A stretch of 64,000 nucleotides of DNA from positions 305,030-369,029 of the forward strand of contig NZ_ATUP01000002.1 in the NCBI RefSeq assembly GCF_000420265.1, in the 5' to 3' direction. Shown here piece after piece: positions 63,979 through 64,000 of this stretch; the stretch's first letter is position 1, and each line of letters starts with the position of its first letter. The stretch is from Oceanicaulis alexandrii DSM 11625. Its GTDB lineage: Bacteria > Pseudomonadota > Alphaproteobacteria > Caulobacterales > Maricaulaceae. The translations under genes were made by a program, and so were the position numbers. The notes below the pieces were generated by a model. That model did no database searches, was not told the origin of the DNA, and worked only from the letters and a program-made list of their open reading frames with translations.

Positions 63979-64000
63979 AACGATCTGCACCGATTGCTGT

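Overview
The window reads as a GC-rich chromosomal segment of an alphaproteobacterium, most likely from the Maricaulales/Hyphomonadaceae group (Oceanicaulis- or Maricaulis-like). This is inferred from gene content and order: rpoZ-rsh-pyrE-pdxJ-acpS-rnc-era-recO; nrdR-rib genes-nusB-thiL; plsX-fabH-ihfA-merR; a 5-aminolevulinate synthase (hemA); a MucR regulator; a Cbp3-type cytochrome bc1 chaperone; an H+-pumping pyrophosphatase; and a class I PHA synthase. No species call can be proved from the sequence alone. Genes are densely packed with many 4-11 bp overlaps. I see no insertion sequence, prophage, CRISPR array, plasmid function or rRNA. The one RNA gene found is tRNA-Pro(GGG). No gene-free stretch exceeds 300 bases.

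Region by region. 1-2.2 kb: the tail of smpB, then a small accessory island with an AraC-type regulator facing a 61-codon ORF, a hairpin and an HlyC-like acyltransferase that lacks both known catalytic residues. 2.2-13.1 kb: uracil-DNA glycosylase, NYN protein, folK and the housekeeping run rpoZ to parC (stringent response, pyrimidine and vitamin B6 synthesis, ACP activation, RNA processing, recombination, decatenation). 13.2-14.8 kb: lemA and an M48 protease. 14.8-22.2 kb, mostly minus strand: AI-2E-type exporter, a three-gene TRAP transporter of the 2-oxo acid type, the N-end-rule transferase bpt and an SLC13 transporter. 22.2-26.9 kb: a lone motB, then a short operon of flavin reductase, cupin, beta-hydroxyacid dehydrogenase, DUF389 and a TRIC-like channel.

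27-34 kb: a Cys/Met-type PLP enzyme and hemB, divergent from a valine-degradation operon (isobutyryl-CoA dehydrogenase, 3-hydroxyisobutyryl-CoA hydrolase, 3-hydroxyisobutyrate dehydrogenase), then hemA. Two heme precursor steps (hemA, hemB) and heme A synthase (ctaA, 51 kb) lie in the window. 34-41.4 kb: mucR, then glyA-nrdR-ribD(reductase domain only)-ribE-ribBA-ribH-nusB-thiL and a secreted Gly-rich protein. 41.5-48 kb: hppA, bamE, cbp3-type chaperone, plsX-fabH-ihfA-merR and tRNA-Pro. 48-55 kb: marR, a pair of acyl-CoA dehydrogenases, ctaA, a lipoprotein, and rplM-rpsI. 54.8-64 kb: 2-oxoglutarate dioxygenase, PhoX-like protein, LysR/methyltransferase pair, phaC with a histone-like tail, a lipoprotein, glpX and recJ.

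The best candidate for something undescribed is the 1.1-2.2 kb island: a catalytically altered HlyC relative paired with a small peptide gene and an intervening hairpin. Other points worth checking are a 12-bp inverted repeat bracketing the ctaA promoter, phased direct repeats before the valine operon, a 21-bp inverted repeat before hemA, a 5'-terminal hairpin on the tRNA-Pro transcript, alternative leader hairpins before hppA, and the DNA-binding-like tail on PhaC.
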